A DNA stretch of 64,000 bases from Dasania sp. GY-MA-18 (GCF_024734385.1 NZ_JANHAP010000005.1:1-64000); one strand, 5' to 3'. Positions 1-13,229 are shown, counted from the stretch's first letter. The notes: generated by a model not told the origin, from the sequence alone. A program made the numbers and translations.

Positions 1-630
1 AATCACATTGCTAAGTTAATGGCTCAGTCCGGCTTAAAAGCCCGTAACGGCAAGAATTATAAATACTTTCCTTCGCCCAATCAGTTTAATCACGTTAGTG
101 AAGACTTATTACGTCGTAATTTTACGGTGGATAAACCCAATGAGAAATGGGTCTCTGACATCACGTATATTAAAGTGAAGAAAGGGCATGTTTACCTTGC
201 GGTGATCATGGATCTGTTCTCACGGCAAATTATCGGCTGGGCAATGGATGCAACGATGACGACCGATTTGATCCTTGAGGCCTTTGAAATGGCCGTTACG
301 AAGCGGCAGGTTAAACCTGGGTTGATCCTACACTCGGATCGCGGCGTGCAGTATCGATCCAATGAGTATCAACGCTGCTTACTCGATGAAGACATTAAAT
401 CCAGCATGAGCCGAAAAGGAAATTGCTGGGATAATGCGGTCATAGAATCCTTCTTCGCACGCCTTAAAGTGGAGTCTATTCATACTGAATCGTTTGATGG
501 ACTTGATGAGGCCTATAGTTGCGTGTTTGAATACATTGAATTGTTCTACAACAGCGTCAGGAGACATTCTACCAATGGCTACAAAAGCCCTAAGGAATAC
601 GAACGAATTTATTACGAGAAGTGCGCGTAA
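1..630 (+). CDS. IS3-family transposase OrfB, N-terminus cut by window edge
   Basis: This is the rve/DDE integrase-core transposase of an IS3-family element, which catalyses strand cleavage and transfer. The frame is open from base 1, so the ATG at 19 is internal and the true start is upstream. The three catalytic carboxylates are visible: Asp in WVSDITYI, Asp in LHSDRGVQY, and Glu in WDNAVIESFFARLK. The usual IS3 C-terminal pattern of FYN..R.H...GYKSP follows. In this family OrfAB is normally made by programmed -1 frameshifting, which cannot be checked here. The visible part has no stop or missing residue, so the enzyme may be functional. Confidence 0.9.
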   Translation, partial: NHIAKLMAQSGLKARNGKNYKYFPSPNQFNHVSEDLLRRNFTVDKPNEKWVSDITYIKVKKGHVYLAVIMDLFSRQIIGWAMDATMTTDLILEAFEMAVTKRQVKPGLILHSDRGVQYRSNEYQRCLLDEDIKSSMSRKGNCWDNAVIESFFARLKVESIHTESFDGLDEAYSCVFEYIELFYNSVRRHSTNGYKSPKEYERIYYEKCA

Positions 631-634
631 CAAC

Positions 635-660
635 GTGTCTACTTTTTGTGGGTAGGATTA
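635..660 (+). repeat. Probable IS3 right terminal inverted repeat
   Basis: The block right after the transposase stop reads GTGTCTAC, a T-run, then GTGGGTAGGATTA. This matches the right-end layout of IS3-group elements. The outer boundary at 660 is estimated by analogy because the left repeat is outside the window. Confidence 0.5.
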
Positions 661-688
661 TTTGATAACAGGCAAATTAGGGATAACT

Positions 689-1741
689 GTGGAACAGCAA
701 CTGACCATACCGGCCGCCTACATACAGGCCATGCTTAATCAGGCTGAACAACGCGGCATAGACCGCGCTATGTTGCTCGCTGATATAGATTTGGATATGC
801 AGGCTCTGCAAAGCAATCAGCCCTGCTCGGCGGTGGCTTATGGCCAGCTGCACCATCGTATTATTCAAACCAGCGGTGATGATTGGTTTGGTATGCTCAG
901 CGGCGGCTCGGTGCCACCGGGGGCTTTGCGCTTTATGTGCTGGGTGGCGGTACAGACTAAAACCTTAGCCGATGCTATTAATGAATGCGGGCGTTTTTTT
1001 GAGCTTTGCCGCGGTTTCAAGGTGAAGCAAAGTTATAGTGTGGAAGGTGATCTTGCGGTGTCAAAAATTGCCAAGTTAGATCGACTGCCCGAGTATGAAT
1101 TTACCGCGTTGATTGATGCTGCTGACCCTATGACTTTAAAATCTACCTTAGCGGCTTGGCATGGTTTTTTAAGCTGGCTGGTGGGGCGCGAAATTCCACT
1201 GCAGGCCATGTATTACACTTTTGCTAATCAGGATGATAATAAACACCGCTATGAAGTTTTTTACCAACATGATTTTTGTGGTTACAGTTATCCAGCCATA
1301 TATTTAACGATGCCGGTCATACAGCAAGAGCAAAACATAGACGAGTTTTTAGCAAAGGCGCCTTACTATGCTTTTAACCGCGCCGCCCATTCAACTGACA
1401 CCGTAGCGCAGCGCGTTAAATCCTTAATGGCCAAAAAAATGGGCTCCGATTTACCACAGGCTATGGAAATCGCCAGCAGCTTGCATATGTCGGTTACCAG
1501 CTTGCACCGTAAGTTGGCGCAAGAAGCCAGCAGTTTTCAAAAAATTAAAGATGAGACCCGCATGGAAGCCGCGATCTTATATTTAAACTCCCCCAATATG
1601 AGCACCCAAGACGTAGCCGCCTTAGTCGGTTTTGATGACCCTTCTACCTTTAGCCGCTCATTTAAAAAATGGACTGGCTTACCGCCCGGTGAATATAGGA
1701 AGAAGTTGCTTTCAGCAACAGCGGCAAGTGACAAGCTTTAA
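689..1741 (+). CDS. AraC-family transcriptional regulator
   Basis: This is a DNA-binding regulator of about 350 residues with an N-terminal arabinose-binding-like domain (PF12625 type, about residues 15-200) and a C-terminal AraC double helix-turn-helix (about 250-345, including the DVAALVGFDDPSTFSRSFKKW signature). I prefer the GTG at 689 because AGGG lies 6 bp upstream. A TTG at 662 in the same frame has no ribosome site and sits against the IS end. It lies directly upstream of, and points towards, a fatty-acid beta-oxidation cluster, so control of that cluster is plausible but inferred. The last codons run into a 7-bp-periodic repeat. The IS insertion has probably replaced its native promoter. 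Confidence 0.85.
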   Translation: MEQQLTIPAAYIQAMLNQAEQRGIDRAMLLADIDLDMQALQSNQPCSAVAYGQLHHRIIQTSGDDWFGMLSGGSVPPGALRFMCWVAVQTKTLADAINECGRFFELCRGFKVKQSYSVEGDLAVSKIAKLDRLPEYEFTALIDAADPMTLKSTLAAWHGFLSWLVGREIPLQAMYYTFANQDDNKHRYEVFYQHDFCGYSYPAIYLTMPVIQQEQNIDEFLAKAPYYAFNRAAHSTDTVAQRVKSLMAKKMGSDLPQAMEIASSLHMSVTSLHRKLAQEASSFQKIKDETRMEAAILYLNSPNMSTQDVAALVGFDDPSTFSRSFKKWTGLPPGEYRKKLLSATAASDKL

Positions 1742-1768
1742 GTTGCAAGAAAGTCGAAGTTGTTTTTT

Positions 1769-1810
1769 CTTGTAGCTTGCCGCTTGCCGCTTGCCGCTTG
1801 CCGCTTGTAG
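1769..1810 (+). repeat. Heptanucleotide tandem repeat
   Basis: There are six consecutive 7-bp units: CTTGTAG, four copies of CTTGCCG, then CTTGTAG. The end of the preceding gene carries the inverted counterpart with the same period (CGGCAAG, TGACAAG, CTTTAAG, TTGCAAG at about 1724-1751), so the two blocks can fold into a long imperfect hairpin. It lies between the AraC-type gene and the acyl-CoA dehydrogenase. Related heptads occur at 12148, 34131, 39253 and 60680. Confidence 0.85.
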
Positions 1811-1935
1811 CTGCCCGCCCCGCGGGCTCCCCTATGGTTGATATTGTCATAGCCATTGCCACTATCGGCCATTGAATAGCGTCTATACTTCTTACACTCT
1901 AGCTACACGATTTCTTTAAGAGGTGAGAACAGCTA

Positions 1936-3726
1936 ATGAGCCACTACCAAGCTCCCCTACGTGACATTGCATTTGTACAACAAGAACTACTGCAAGTAGA
2001 ACAATATTTTCAAGCTACCGACTGCTGGCAAGAGATGAATGCAGAGCTTATGGATGCTGTGCTAAATGAGTCTGCAAAATTTTGTGAAGAAGTGTTAGCG
2101 CCTCTTAACGCCGTAGGCGATAGCGAGGGCTGCCAATGGTATGACGGTGAAGTAACAACACCTACAGGCTTTAAAGAAGCCTATAAACAATATGTAGAGG
2201 GCGGTTGGCCCGCGCTAGAAGGCGATGAAGCTTTTGGTGGCCAGGCTTTTCCCAAATCCATTGCTATCGCGGTTACCGAAATGTCGGGCACGGCTAACTG
2301 GGCTTGGAGTATGTACCCCGGTTTATCCCACGGTGCTTGTCACACCATCAGCCACCACGGTAGTGAAGAACAAAAACAACAGTTTATGCCCAAGCTAGTG
2401 GACGGCAGCTGGACCGGCACCATGTGTTTAACCGAATCGCACTGCGGTAGTGACCTGGGTATGTTACGCACCAAGGCCGAGCCTAATGGCGATGGCAGTT
2501 ATGCGATTAGTGGCACCAAGATTTTTATCTCTTCGGGCGAGCACGACATGGCCGAAAACATTATTCACATCGTGTTAGCTCGTTTGCCGGGTGCCCCTAA
2601 AGGCACCAAGGGTATTTCACTGTTTATCGTGCCTAAGTTTTTGGTGGCTAGTGACGGTAAACTGGGTGAGCGCAACGCCCTTAGTTGCGGTTCGCTAGAG
2701 CATAAAATGGGTATACACGGCAACGCTACCTGCGTGATGAACTTCGACGGTGCTACCGGTTATCTGATTGGGGAGGAAAATCGTGGTTTAAATGCTATGT
2801 TTACCTTTATGAATACCGCAAGGATAGGTACTGCCGCGCAGGGCTTAGCGCATGCCGAGTGGGCTTATCAAAACTCCTTGGCTTATGCCCGGGACCGAAC
2901 TCAGATGCGTGCTTTATCGGGCCCCAAAGCTCCCGATAAAGAGGCCGACCCCATCATCGTACATGCTGATGTACGCCGTATGCTTATGACTCAAAAAGTG
3001 TTTGCCGAAGGTGCCCGCATGTTGGTGTACTGGGTGGCACAGCTTAGTGATCAAACAGTACAACCCGCCGGTAGCGATGCTGATAAAGCAGAAGAGCTAC
3101 TGTCACTATTAACCCCTATAGCCAAAGCCTTTGCCACCGAAACTGGCTTTGAAGCGGCTAACCTAGGTTTACAAATTTTTGGTGGCCACGGCTATATCAA
3201 AGAGTGGGGCATGGAGCAAAACGTGCGCGATAGCCGTATCTCTATGTTGTACGAAGGCACTACTGGCATACAGTCGCTGGATTTATTGGGCCGTAAAATT
3301 TTACTTAAGGCCGGTGAGCCACTAAAACTATTAATTACTGAAATGTCAGCTTTTTGCAAAGAGCAGGGCGATAACCCCGAGATGGCACAGTTTATAGCGC
3401 CGCTGGAAAATTTATTAAAAGCCTGGGGCGATAACACCATGAAAATTGGCATGGCTGCCATGCAAAATCAGGATGAAGTGAATGCTGCCTGTGTGGATTA
3501 TTTGATGTATTCAGGCTATATCACTTATGCCTATTTATGGGCTAAAGCGGCAGCGGTAGCACAGCAAAAATTGAATGATAGCGATGATGACTTTTATCGC
3601 AATAAGGTTTACAGCGCGCAGTTTTATTTTCAGCGTATACTGCCGCGTACTGCCAGTTTGGAGCAAACCATGATGTCGGGTGTCAATAACTTAATTAGTG
3701 AGCAGGTTGACCCTTTCGCCATGTAA
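1936..3726 (+). CDS. Acyl-CoA dehydrogenase (FadE-like, long C-terminal form)
   Basis: This FAD-dependent enzyme catalyses the first step of beta-oxidation, acyl-CoA to trans-2-enoyl-CoA. It has 596 residues. Acyl-CoA dehydrogenase N, middle and C-terminal helical domains are followed by the extra C-terminal domain (PF12806 type, about 465-590) of the roughly 600-residue subfamily. The catalytic base is Glu440 in MLYEGTTGIQ. A middle-domain signature (TMCLTESHCGSDLG) is present. The start is an ATG with AAGAGGTGAG about 8 bp upstream. It lies 50 bp before fadB, probably in the same operon. Chain-length or substrate preference (fatty acyl versus steroid side chain) cannot be read from the sequence. 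Confidence 0.92.
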   Translation: MSHYQAPLRDIAFVQQELLQVEQYFQATDCWQEMNAELMDAVLNESAKFCEEVLAPLNAVGDSEGCQWYDGEVTTPTGFKEAYKQYVEGGWPALEGDEAFGGQAFPKSIAIAVTEMSGTANWAWSMYPGLSHGACHTISHHGSEEQKQQFMPKLVDGSWTGTMCLTESHCGSDLGMLRTKAEPNGDGSYAISGTKIFISSGEHDMAENIIHIVLARLPGAPKGTKGISLFIVPKFLVASDGKLGERNALSCGSLEHKMGIHGNATCVMNFDGATGYLIGEENRGLNAMFTFMNTARIGTAAQGLAHAEWAYQNSLAYARDRTQMRALSGPKAPDKEADPIIVHADVRRMLMTQKVFAEGARMLVYWVAQLSDQTVQPAGSDADKAEELLSLLTPIAKAFATETGFEAANLGLQIFGGHGYIKEWGMEQNVRDSRISMLYEGTTGIQSLDLLGRKILLKAGEPLKLLITEMSAFCKEQGDNPEMAQFIAPLENLLKAWGDNTMKIGMAAMQNQDEVNAACVDYLMYSGYITYAYLWAKAAAVAQQKLNDSDDDFYRNKVYSAQFYFQRILPRTASLEQTMMSGVNNLISEQVDPFAM

Positions 3727-3776
3727 AAAATTGAGACATAAACATTTTATACAATAGTTAAAACAAGGAACTACAC

Positions 3777-7095
<3,319 letters not shown>

Positions 7096-7242
7096 TTTTT
7101 TTAATATAGTAGTAGCAATACAGGTATTAGCGGTATGAGGTAAAGCGAGTGTGGCGTCAATGATTGGTAGAGGCGTTAGCTCTGTTTCATTAATTTTTTA
7201 AGCTATAAAAATAACAAAAGCCATAATTATGGAGAGAAAGCC

Positions 7243-9689
7243 ATGAAGTCAGTGTTTAAGCTATGTGCGCTAGCAACAGCCGTTGGTGCAATCAATCACT
7301 CTGCTTTAGCTCAAAATTTGATGCTGGAAGAGGTGCTAGTCACCTCTCAGTATCGTGCGGAAAGCCTGCAAGATGTGCCGGTTTCCGTCAGCGCTTTAAG
7401 CGGTGACAAAATGAATGAGGCCGGGGTGATGAAAGTCGAAGACTTACAAGCCTATGTGCCGAACTTCACCATGTCGGAAACCGGCATAGGTACCAATATT
7501 TATATACGCGGCATAGGCTCGGGCATCAACCAGGGCTTTGAACAGTCGGTAGGTATGTAGATGGCACCTACTATGGCCGCGCGCAACTATCACGTGCGCC
7601 CTTTTTGGACTTGGCGCGGGTAGAGGTATTGCGAGGGCCGCAAAATATTTTATACGGTAAAAACAGTATTGCCGGTGCTTTAAGTGTTATTACCAATAAG
7701 CCTAGCAAAGAGTTTGAAGCCTATGTGTCGGGCACCTATGAGCCGGAATTTGGCGAGCAAATTTTTGATGCGGTAGTGTCTGGCCCCCTTAGTGATGACT
7801 TCTCTGCGCGCTTAGCCTACCGCAATAGGCAGTTAGATGGTTATGTAGAAAATATTGATGGCGATGATGAGCCCAATAGAGATGAGGAAACACTGCGGCT
7901 TAGTCTAGCTTGGGATATCACTCCTAACTTGGATGCCTTATTAAAAATCGAACATGGCAGCTTTGATGTAGAGGGGCGGCAGATAGAAATCGCCGGCGAT
8001 GAAGCATCACTCAATCCCGCGTTAATGGGAGCAAACTGGAGTGATACCTTATACTCGCTCAATGCCGGCAGCGACACCGTGCCTGCTAGCGTATTGGATA
8101 TTACCCAAAATGCTAAACGCTCATCCAATGGCGATTTTAGTGAAAACACTACCGATAACGTGACCTTAACCGTTAACTACAGTGCCAATGATTATACCTA
8201 TACCTCTATTACCAGCCATTTAGAATACGACTACGACGAGCTTTGTGACTGCGACTTTACCAGCGCTGATTTGTTTTTTGTGCGCTCCAAAGAAGAGTTC
8301 AAACAGTTCAGCCAAGAGTTTCGTATTACTTCACCTGCAGATCAAACCATAGAGTGGATAGCTGGGGTGTATTATCAAGATAGCACGCTGGATTTTGAAG
8401 ATGCCTTTTTTGTTAGCCAAGATGCTGACCTACCTAATTTATTAGAGGGTATATTACCGACGGCATTTTCCGCTGATGGCGGTTTAACTACTGTTTATAA
8501 CACCGGTGCCGCTCAGCAATTACGCGGTATATCCGTGCCACGTTTTTTTGATCAAGATACCGAAGTTATCTCTACTTTCTTGCAGGGTACCTGGAATATA
8601 GAAAGCAATGTGCGACTAACCTTGGGGGGTCGTTACTCCTATGAGGAGAAAGAAGCTACCCGCGTGTTAACAGTTAAAGATAGCAGCGGCAACACCATGC
8701 CTTATGACGAATTATTTATTCCTAATACTTACATGGGCATAGATTATTTATTAGGCGCGGTGTTTAAGGTGGCTAGAAATGATTTGGAAGGCAAACGCGA
8801 AGTAGAAAAATTTGCGCCTTTAGTGTCCTTTGAAGTGGATGTTAGTGATGATGTTTTAAGCTACGTCACTTGGACGCGCGGTTTTAAATCAGGCGGTTAT
8901 GATGTGCGCTCCAATGCGCCCCCGCAGGCAACAACAATCGTTAATCCTATAAGTTCGGCTTTAGACGTTACCGTACCTACCGGCGCCTTTGAATATGCTG
9001 AGGAAGAAGCCACAACCCTGGAGGTAGGTTTAAAAACTAGCCTGGCTGATGGCGCAGCTGAATTAAATATGGCTTATTTTTATACCCAGTATGACGACTT
9101 ACAAGTCAGTATATACGATGGTGTATTGGGCTTTAATGTGGGCAACGCAGCCGAAGCTATTACTCAAGGGGTCGAGCTAGATGGCCGCTGGTTAATAGCC
9201 GAAGGCTTAACCTTAAGTGGTTCATTAGCCTGGTTGGATTTTGAATTTAAAGATTATATCAACGGCCAATGTACTCAGCGCGAACGTATCACTACCAGCC
9301 TTAGCGAATGTGATTTTGATGGTAACAGCAATCAATATGTAGCCGAGTGGTCAGGTGCATTTGCCGCTGATTATGTGGTGGATGTAGCTGATAACCTGCA
9401 GCTGCGCACCACGCTAGATGTATTGTTTACCACCGATTACAACCCTTCTCAAAATGTAGACCCCAATATAGAGCAAGATGGTTATCACAAAATTAATGCG
9501 CGCATAGCCTTAGGTGATAACGAAGCCGGTTGGGAAGTGGCCTTGGTGGGCAAAAACTTAACCGACGAAGAAACCATTAGCTATGCCAACGATACGCCAT
9601 TGGCAGCGAATCTTACTCAGAGCATAGGCTATTACACCTTGGTAGACCCAGGTCGCAGTATTGCGATACAAGGCCTATACCGTTTCTAA
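7243..9689 (+). pseudogene. TonB-dependent receptor, frameshifted near residue 105
   Basis: This would be an outer-membrane active-transport receptor of about 815 residues. It has a signal peptide (MKSVFKLCALATAVGAINHS.ALA), a TonB-box-like LEEVLVTSQ segment, a plug domain, and a beta barrel ending in an aromatic residue (IAIQGLYRF). The first frame stops at 7558-7560, within the conserved plug motif SVGM|YVDGTYYGR. Reading resumes in another frame at 7557 (VDGTYYGRAQLSRAPFLDLARV). Loss of one GTAT unit (4 bp), or another net frame change there, explains it. All downstream sequence is intact and open. It lies between fadA and a lipase, so uptake of lipid-type ligands is inferred. A recent mutation or an assembly error are both possible. 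Confidence 0.85.
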
Positions 9690-9708
9690 CAGAAAGTGGA
9701 GTCATATC

Positions 9709-12078
9709 ATGAATATTATTAATGACAATGTTGTGTCGCCTTATTCTGTTAAGCGTTGGGCACAATGCATCACAATTAGCACGGCACTGCTGTTAACCGC
9801 CTGTGGTAATAGTTCTAAAAATACGCAAAATTCGGTTAATCCTGCCGATGATGAAACGCCTACATCGCGGGTGAGTTTTAAACCTGCTGATGGCATCTTG
9901 CCCCTGCCCAGTGATTTATTATTTTCGGGCACCACCGATGGCACTTTAGAAATGCCAGACGAAGTGGCCGGACGAGCAGCGGGTGGCGCGGATTATACTG
10001 ACCCAGCCGTGGCGCTGGGCGCCTTAGATGGCTGGTCTACGCAAATGCCTATTATTGTTAATTTTGATATGGCTGCGGGTACCACCCTAGACGCCAGCTC
10101 TATTAGCGGCAAGGTGCGCATTTTTGTAGTACATAAAAGTAATGGTGCAACCTGCAATGGTAACCCTACCGCCATACCTGCTGGTTTGCCTTGTGCGCCT
10201 ACTGGCACTGAACTGACTTTTGGGGTGGATTTTTTCACCCAGGCTGGCGAGGATAGCCTCACTGTTTTACCTCTAACACCACTAACGGCCAACACAACTT
10301 ATGTAGTGGCATTTATCAGTGGTATTAGTGATTCTGACGGCAATGAGGTAAAGGCTTCGGCAACCTATCAATTGCTAAAAGATACGGAAGAAGATTTGTC
10401 GGGCAACGCATCTTTAGCCAGTCTGCAAGCCGTGATAGAAATATACGAAGGCATGATTGCTGCCGCCACCGGTGGGGCGGTGAATAGTGATAATTTAATT
10501 TATTCCATGGCTATGTCTACCCAGTCGGTGGGTGATGATATGGGAGTGATTAAATCGCTGTTAGCATTGTCACCGCCTTCAATAACAGTAGCTGACCAAG
10601 GCTATACGGTAAGAACATTTCTGACCGGTGCGCTGGGTTCCGACCCTGGTGCAGCCTTCGATGCGGCGCAGTATTACGCTGGTACCATCACCTTGCCTTA
10701 TTACTCGGCTATACCTACAGGTGCTAATCCTATGGCGCCTATCGATACGCCTTGGAAAGCACTGTGTGATAACGGGCTACTGATTGCTGCAGGTGCTACC
10801 GGCCCGGCGGGACCCAATGATGCGACCTGTAATGCTTTAAGCGGTGGTGCTTTGCGTGATTACGGCCTAGATAGCGACAGGCATATTACTCAATATAATT
10901 TCATCCCCGAGGCGCGCACTAACGATGTTATTGATGTGCAAATGACTATACCCACTAGCGGTTCATGCTCGGCACCCTATAAGGTGGCGATACTGCAGCA
11001 TGGTATTACCTCTACCAAGGAAGCTATGTTGTTAATGACCGCTGCCTTATCTGCTCCGCCGGTGTGTATGGCTACGGTGGCTATAGATCATCCCCTACAT
11101 GGCAGCCGTGGTTTTGATTTAGGTGGCGATCCCGGTGATGAAATCAATGCCTCTACTGTTTCTGGCACTCACTATATGAATCTAAGTGCCTTACTAGTGG
11201 CCAGAGACAACTTAAAACAAAGCATGGCCGATATGTTGGGTTTACGTAGGGGGTTAGAGAGCGTTACTGGTGCCAGCATAGATGACGATAATGTATTCGT
11301 GGCTGGCTTATCCTTAGGCGGTATTAGCTCGGTAGGCTTTGCCGCTGTGGCTAACGCTACAGTCGATGCCACCTTTAATGTGGAAAACATATCCATACAC
11401 AGCGCTGGTGGTGGCATAGCAGCCTTCTTAAACGAATCGGCTAGTTTTGGCCCGCTAGTACAGTCTGCGGTGATTTCAGCCGCTGGCGGTGACTTGGCCG
11501 ATGAGTTAGTCGCGTTTATGGCCAGCCCCGCGTCGGCTTGTACCGGCTTTACGGTAGGCACAGAGGCTTATACTACATGTCAGTACAATGCCTTTTTAGC
11601 TCAGCTCAGTGCCAATAATGAAGCGGCAAAATTAACACAAATACAATCGACTATGGCTTCATTTGTATTTGCCGCACAAACTGTGGTGGATTCGGGTGAC
11701 CCTAATAACTACGCGGCTAGCTTAGTGGCCAGCAGCACACCGGTACACCTAACCGAGGTTATAGGCGATGGCGGCAGTAACTTAGCTGACCAGGTGATAC
11801 CTAATCAAACCACTGCGGTACCCTTTGGTGGCACCGAGCCTTTGGCGGCCCTGTTAGGCTTAGCCGGTGTTGATACCAATACCGTTGGTGGTGCCTTGGT
11901 ACGCTTTACCAAGGGTAAACACGGCTCCCTGTTAGACCCTACAGCGTCTACCGAAGCGCCTAACGCCGCAGCCAACTTAGCAGTAACCACCGAAATACAA
12001 ACCCAGGTGGCTAACTTCTTTGCCATACCTAGCACGGTGGTAATAACCGATGATACTTATGTAGCTCCTGGTGACTAA
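9709..12078 (+). CDS. VolA/Pla-1-family lipase lipoprotein
   Basis: This is a predicted surface or outer-membrane-attached lipase/phospholipase of 789 residues. It has a lipoprotein signal with lipobox LTAC (lipidated Cys32). The bacterial lipase N-terminal domain follows, including the ADGILPLPSDLLFSG..DGTLEMP segment typical of VolA/Pla-1 proteins. A C-terminal alpha/beta-hydrolase has the nucleophile elbow GLSLGG (Ser535). The ATG at 9709 has GTGGAG upstream and yields the lipoprotein signal. An upstream in-frame start inside the receptor gene would spoil that signal. Vibrio VolA releases fatty acids from lysophosphatidylcholine, and a similar role fits the adjoining beta-oxidation genes. 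The exact substrate is not deducible. Confidence 0.85.
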   Translation: MNIINDNVVSPYSVKRWAQCITISTALLLTACGNSSKNTQNSVNPADDETPTSRVSFKPADGILPLPSDLLFSGTTDGTLEMPDEVAGRAAGGADYTDPAVALGALDGWSTQMPIIVNFDMAAGTTLDASSISGKVRIFVVHKSNGATCNGNPTAIPAGLPCAPTGTELTFGVDFFTQAGEDSLTVLPLTPLTANTTYVVAFISGISDSDGNEVKASATYQLLKDTEEDLSGNASLASLQAVIEIYEGMIAAATGGAVNSDNLIYSMAMSTQSVGDDMGVIKSLLALSPPSITVADQGYTVRTFLTGALGSDPGAAFDAAQYYAGTITLPYYSAIPTGANPMAPIDTPWKALCDNGLLIAAGATGPAGPNDATCNALSGGALRDYGLDSDRHITQYNFIPEARTNDVIDVQMTIPTSGSCSAPYKVAILQHGITSTKEAMLLMTAALSAPPVCMATVAIDHPLHGSRGFDLGGDPGDEINASTVSGTHYMNLSALLVARDNLKQSMADMLGLRRGLESVTGASIDDDNVFVAGLSLGGISSVGFAAVANATVDATFNVENISIHSAGGGIAAFLNESASFGPLVQSAVISAAGGDLADELVAFMASPASACTGFTVGTEAYTTCQYNAFLAQLSANNEAAKLTQIQSTMASFVFAAQTVVDSGDPNNYAASLVASSTPVHLTEVIGDGGSNLADQVIPNQTTAVPFGGTEPLAALLGLAGVDTNTVGGALVRFTKGKHGSLLDPTASTEAPNAAANLAVTTEIQTQVANFFAIPSTVVITDDTYVAPGD

Positions 12079-12105
12079 TAGGCTTTAAGGTTAAACTAAT
12101 CCCGC

Positions 12106-12132
12106 AAGCCCGGTACTAGCCGGGCTTTTTTA
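12106..12132 (+). terminator. Rho-independent terminator after the lipase gene
   Basis: A perfect 8-bp stem (AAGCCCGG / CCGGGCTT) with a 6-nt loop is followed by a run of six T. It closes the acyl-CoA dehydrogenase-to-lipase transcription unit. Confidence 0.9.
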
Positions 12133-12147
12133 TGGTGGGAATTTTTT

Positions 12148-12170
12148 AGCTACAAGCTACAAGCTACAAG
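12148..12170 (+). repeat. Heptanucleotide repeat (CTACAAG units)
   Basis: Three tandem copies of CTACAAG lie just after the terminator and before ppiC. The unit is the reverse complement of the CTTGTAG unit seen at 1769-1810, which links the two loci to one dispersed heptad family. Confidence 0.8.
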
Positions 12171-12185
12171 AAAGAGATGAAGGTT

Positions 12186-12464
12186 ATGGCGACGGCATTG
12201 GCAAGGCATATATTGGTTAGTAGTAAGGACGAGGCCGAAAAATTAAAGCAGCGTTTAGCTAAGGGTGAGGACTTTGCCAAGTTGGCGAAAAAGCACTCTA
12301 GCTGTAAGTCTGGCCGCCGTGGTGGTGACTTAGGCGAGGTTAGGCCGGGGCAAATGGTAAAGGCCATAGACCAAGTGATTTTTAAAAAACCAGTGCTAAC
12401 CGTGCATGGCCCTATTAAAACCCAGTTTGGTTTTCATTTGGTGCAGGTGGTGTTTAGAGACTAA
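12186..12464 (+). CDS. ppiC: Parvulin-type peptidyl-prolyl isomerase PpiC
   Basis: This small cytoplasmic peptidyl-prolyl cis-trans isomerase of the parvulin family has about 92 residues (E. coli PpiC 93). It has the parvulin signatures ARHILV, LAKKHSSCKSGRRGGDLGE and TQFGFHLVQV. I chose the ATG at 12186 because it aligns with the E. coli N-terminus. An ATG three codons upstream (12177) is possible and neither has an ideal ribosome site. It stands alone between the terminator and a convergent operon. Confidence 0.92.
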   Translation: MATALARHILVSSKDEAEKLKQRLAKGEDFAKLAKKHSSCKSGRRGGDLGEVRPGQMVKAIDQVIFKKPVLTVHGPIKTQFGFHLVQVVFRD

Positions 12465-12489
12465 GGGCGAATGAGGACGGTCATTTACC

Positions 12490-13227
12490 TTAAACAAGCT
12501 TTAATTCGCTGTATAAAGCACAGTGGTCAGATAAACGCTGCCAGTGGCCGTGATTAAGCACCTCGGAGTGCAGTACTGAAAATCCTCGGGTATATATTCT
12601 ATCCATAGGAAACACCGGCAGTAGCGCGGGAAAGCTTAAGGCTAACTTGCCCGTGTGGTCTTGATGCACATCACTAATATTTAATTGCCGCTGTAACTTT
12701 TTGTCCAATTTTCCCTGCCAATCATTAAAGTCGCCGGCAATAATCAGCGGTGCATCGCTAGGGCAGCTGCGCTCAATAAACTGCAGTAGTTTTTTATATT
12801 GATAATTACGCTCTATGCCAAATAGCCCCAAGTGTACACAGTACACATAAATGCTGCCGGCTATTACCCCGTGCAAAATACCGCGCTGCGAAAACTGCCA
12901 CTTAGATACATCTTTATTATGCCATTCGCTAAATGCCTGTTTGCTTAATATGGCATTACCATGGTGGCCATGGTTATAGCTGGCATTTTTACCATAGGCG
13001 TAGTGCGGCCATACTTGGTCGGCTAAAAACTCAAACTGTGATTCTTTGGGCCAATGGCTGTGTTTGTTTTCGTGCTTGTCGTGGCGGCCCAATACCTCCT
13101 GTAAAAAAACCAGGTCGGCATCGGTGTCACGTATGGCATGGCGTATTTCAGATAGCAGGTAACGACGGTTACTACTGCTAAAGCCTTTATGAATATTATA
13201 GGATAAACACTTAATCGTTTTGCTCAT
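12490..13227 (-). CDS. ybhP: Endonuclease/exonuclease/phosphatase-family protein (YbhP-like)
   Basis: This metal-dependent phosphoesterase-fold protein has 245 residues. Family landmarks are SYNIHKG near the N-terminus, LVFLQEV (metal-binding Glu), IIAGDFNDW, and the C-terminal LSDHCALY with the catalytic His. It is the last gene of a leftward operon, and its start lies 2 bp after the clsB stop. In E. coli ybhP is likewise next to clsB (ybhO), which supports the assignment. The physiological substrate is not established. A membrane-phospholipid-related role is suggested only by the neighbour. Confidence 0.85.
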   Translation of the reverse strand: MSKTIKCLSYNIHKGFSSSNRRYLLSEIRHAIRDTDADLVFLQEVLGRHDKHENKHSHWPKESQFEFLADQVWPHYAYGKNASYNHGHHGNAILSKQAFSEWHNKDVSKWQFSQRGILHGVIAGSIYVYCVHLGLFGIERNYQYKKLLQFIERSCPSDAPLIIAGDFNDWQGKLDKKLQRQLNISDVHQDHTGKLALSFPALLPVFPMDRIYTRGFSVLHSEVLNHGHWQRLSDHCALYSELKLV

Positions 13228-13229
13228 GG

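Larger units (their letters stand above)
1..660 (+). mobile_element. IS3-family insertion sequence, 3' part
   Basis: The window opens inside an IS3-family element. It holds the C-terminal part of the OrfB transposase and then a likely right terminal inverted repeat at about 635-660. That repeat has the layout known from IS3-group ends, a GTGTC block followed by GTGGGTAGGATTA. The left end and orfA lie before the window. The element stops 28 bp upstream of the preferred start of the AraC-type gene. The target duplication cannot be seen because the left flank is missing. Confidence 0.8.

Noticed and set aside
7600-9689. Independent second TonB receptor gene beginning at 7605
   Set aside because: It lacks a signal peptide and plug start and continues the reading of the upstream part after a frameshift, so it is one broken gene.
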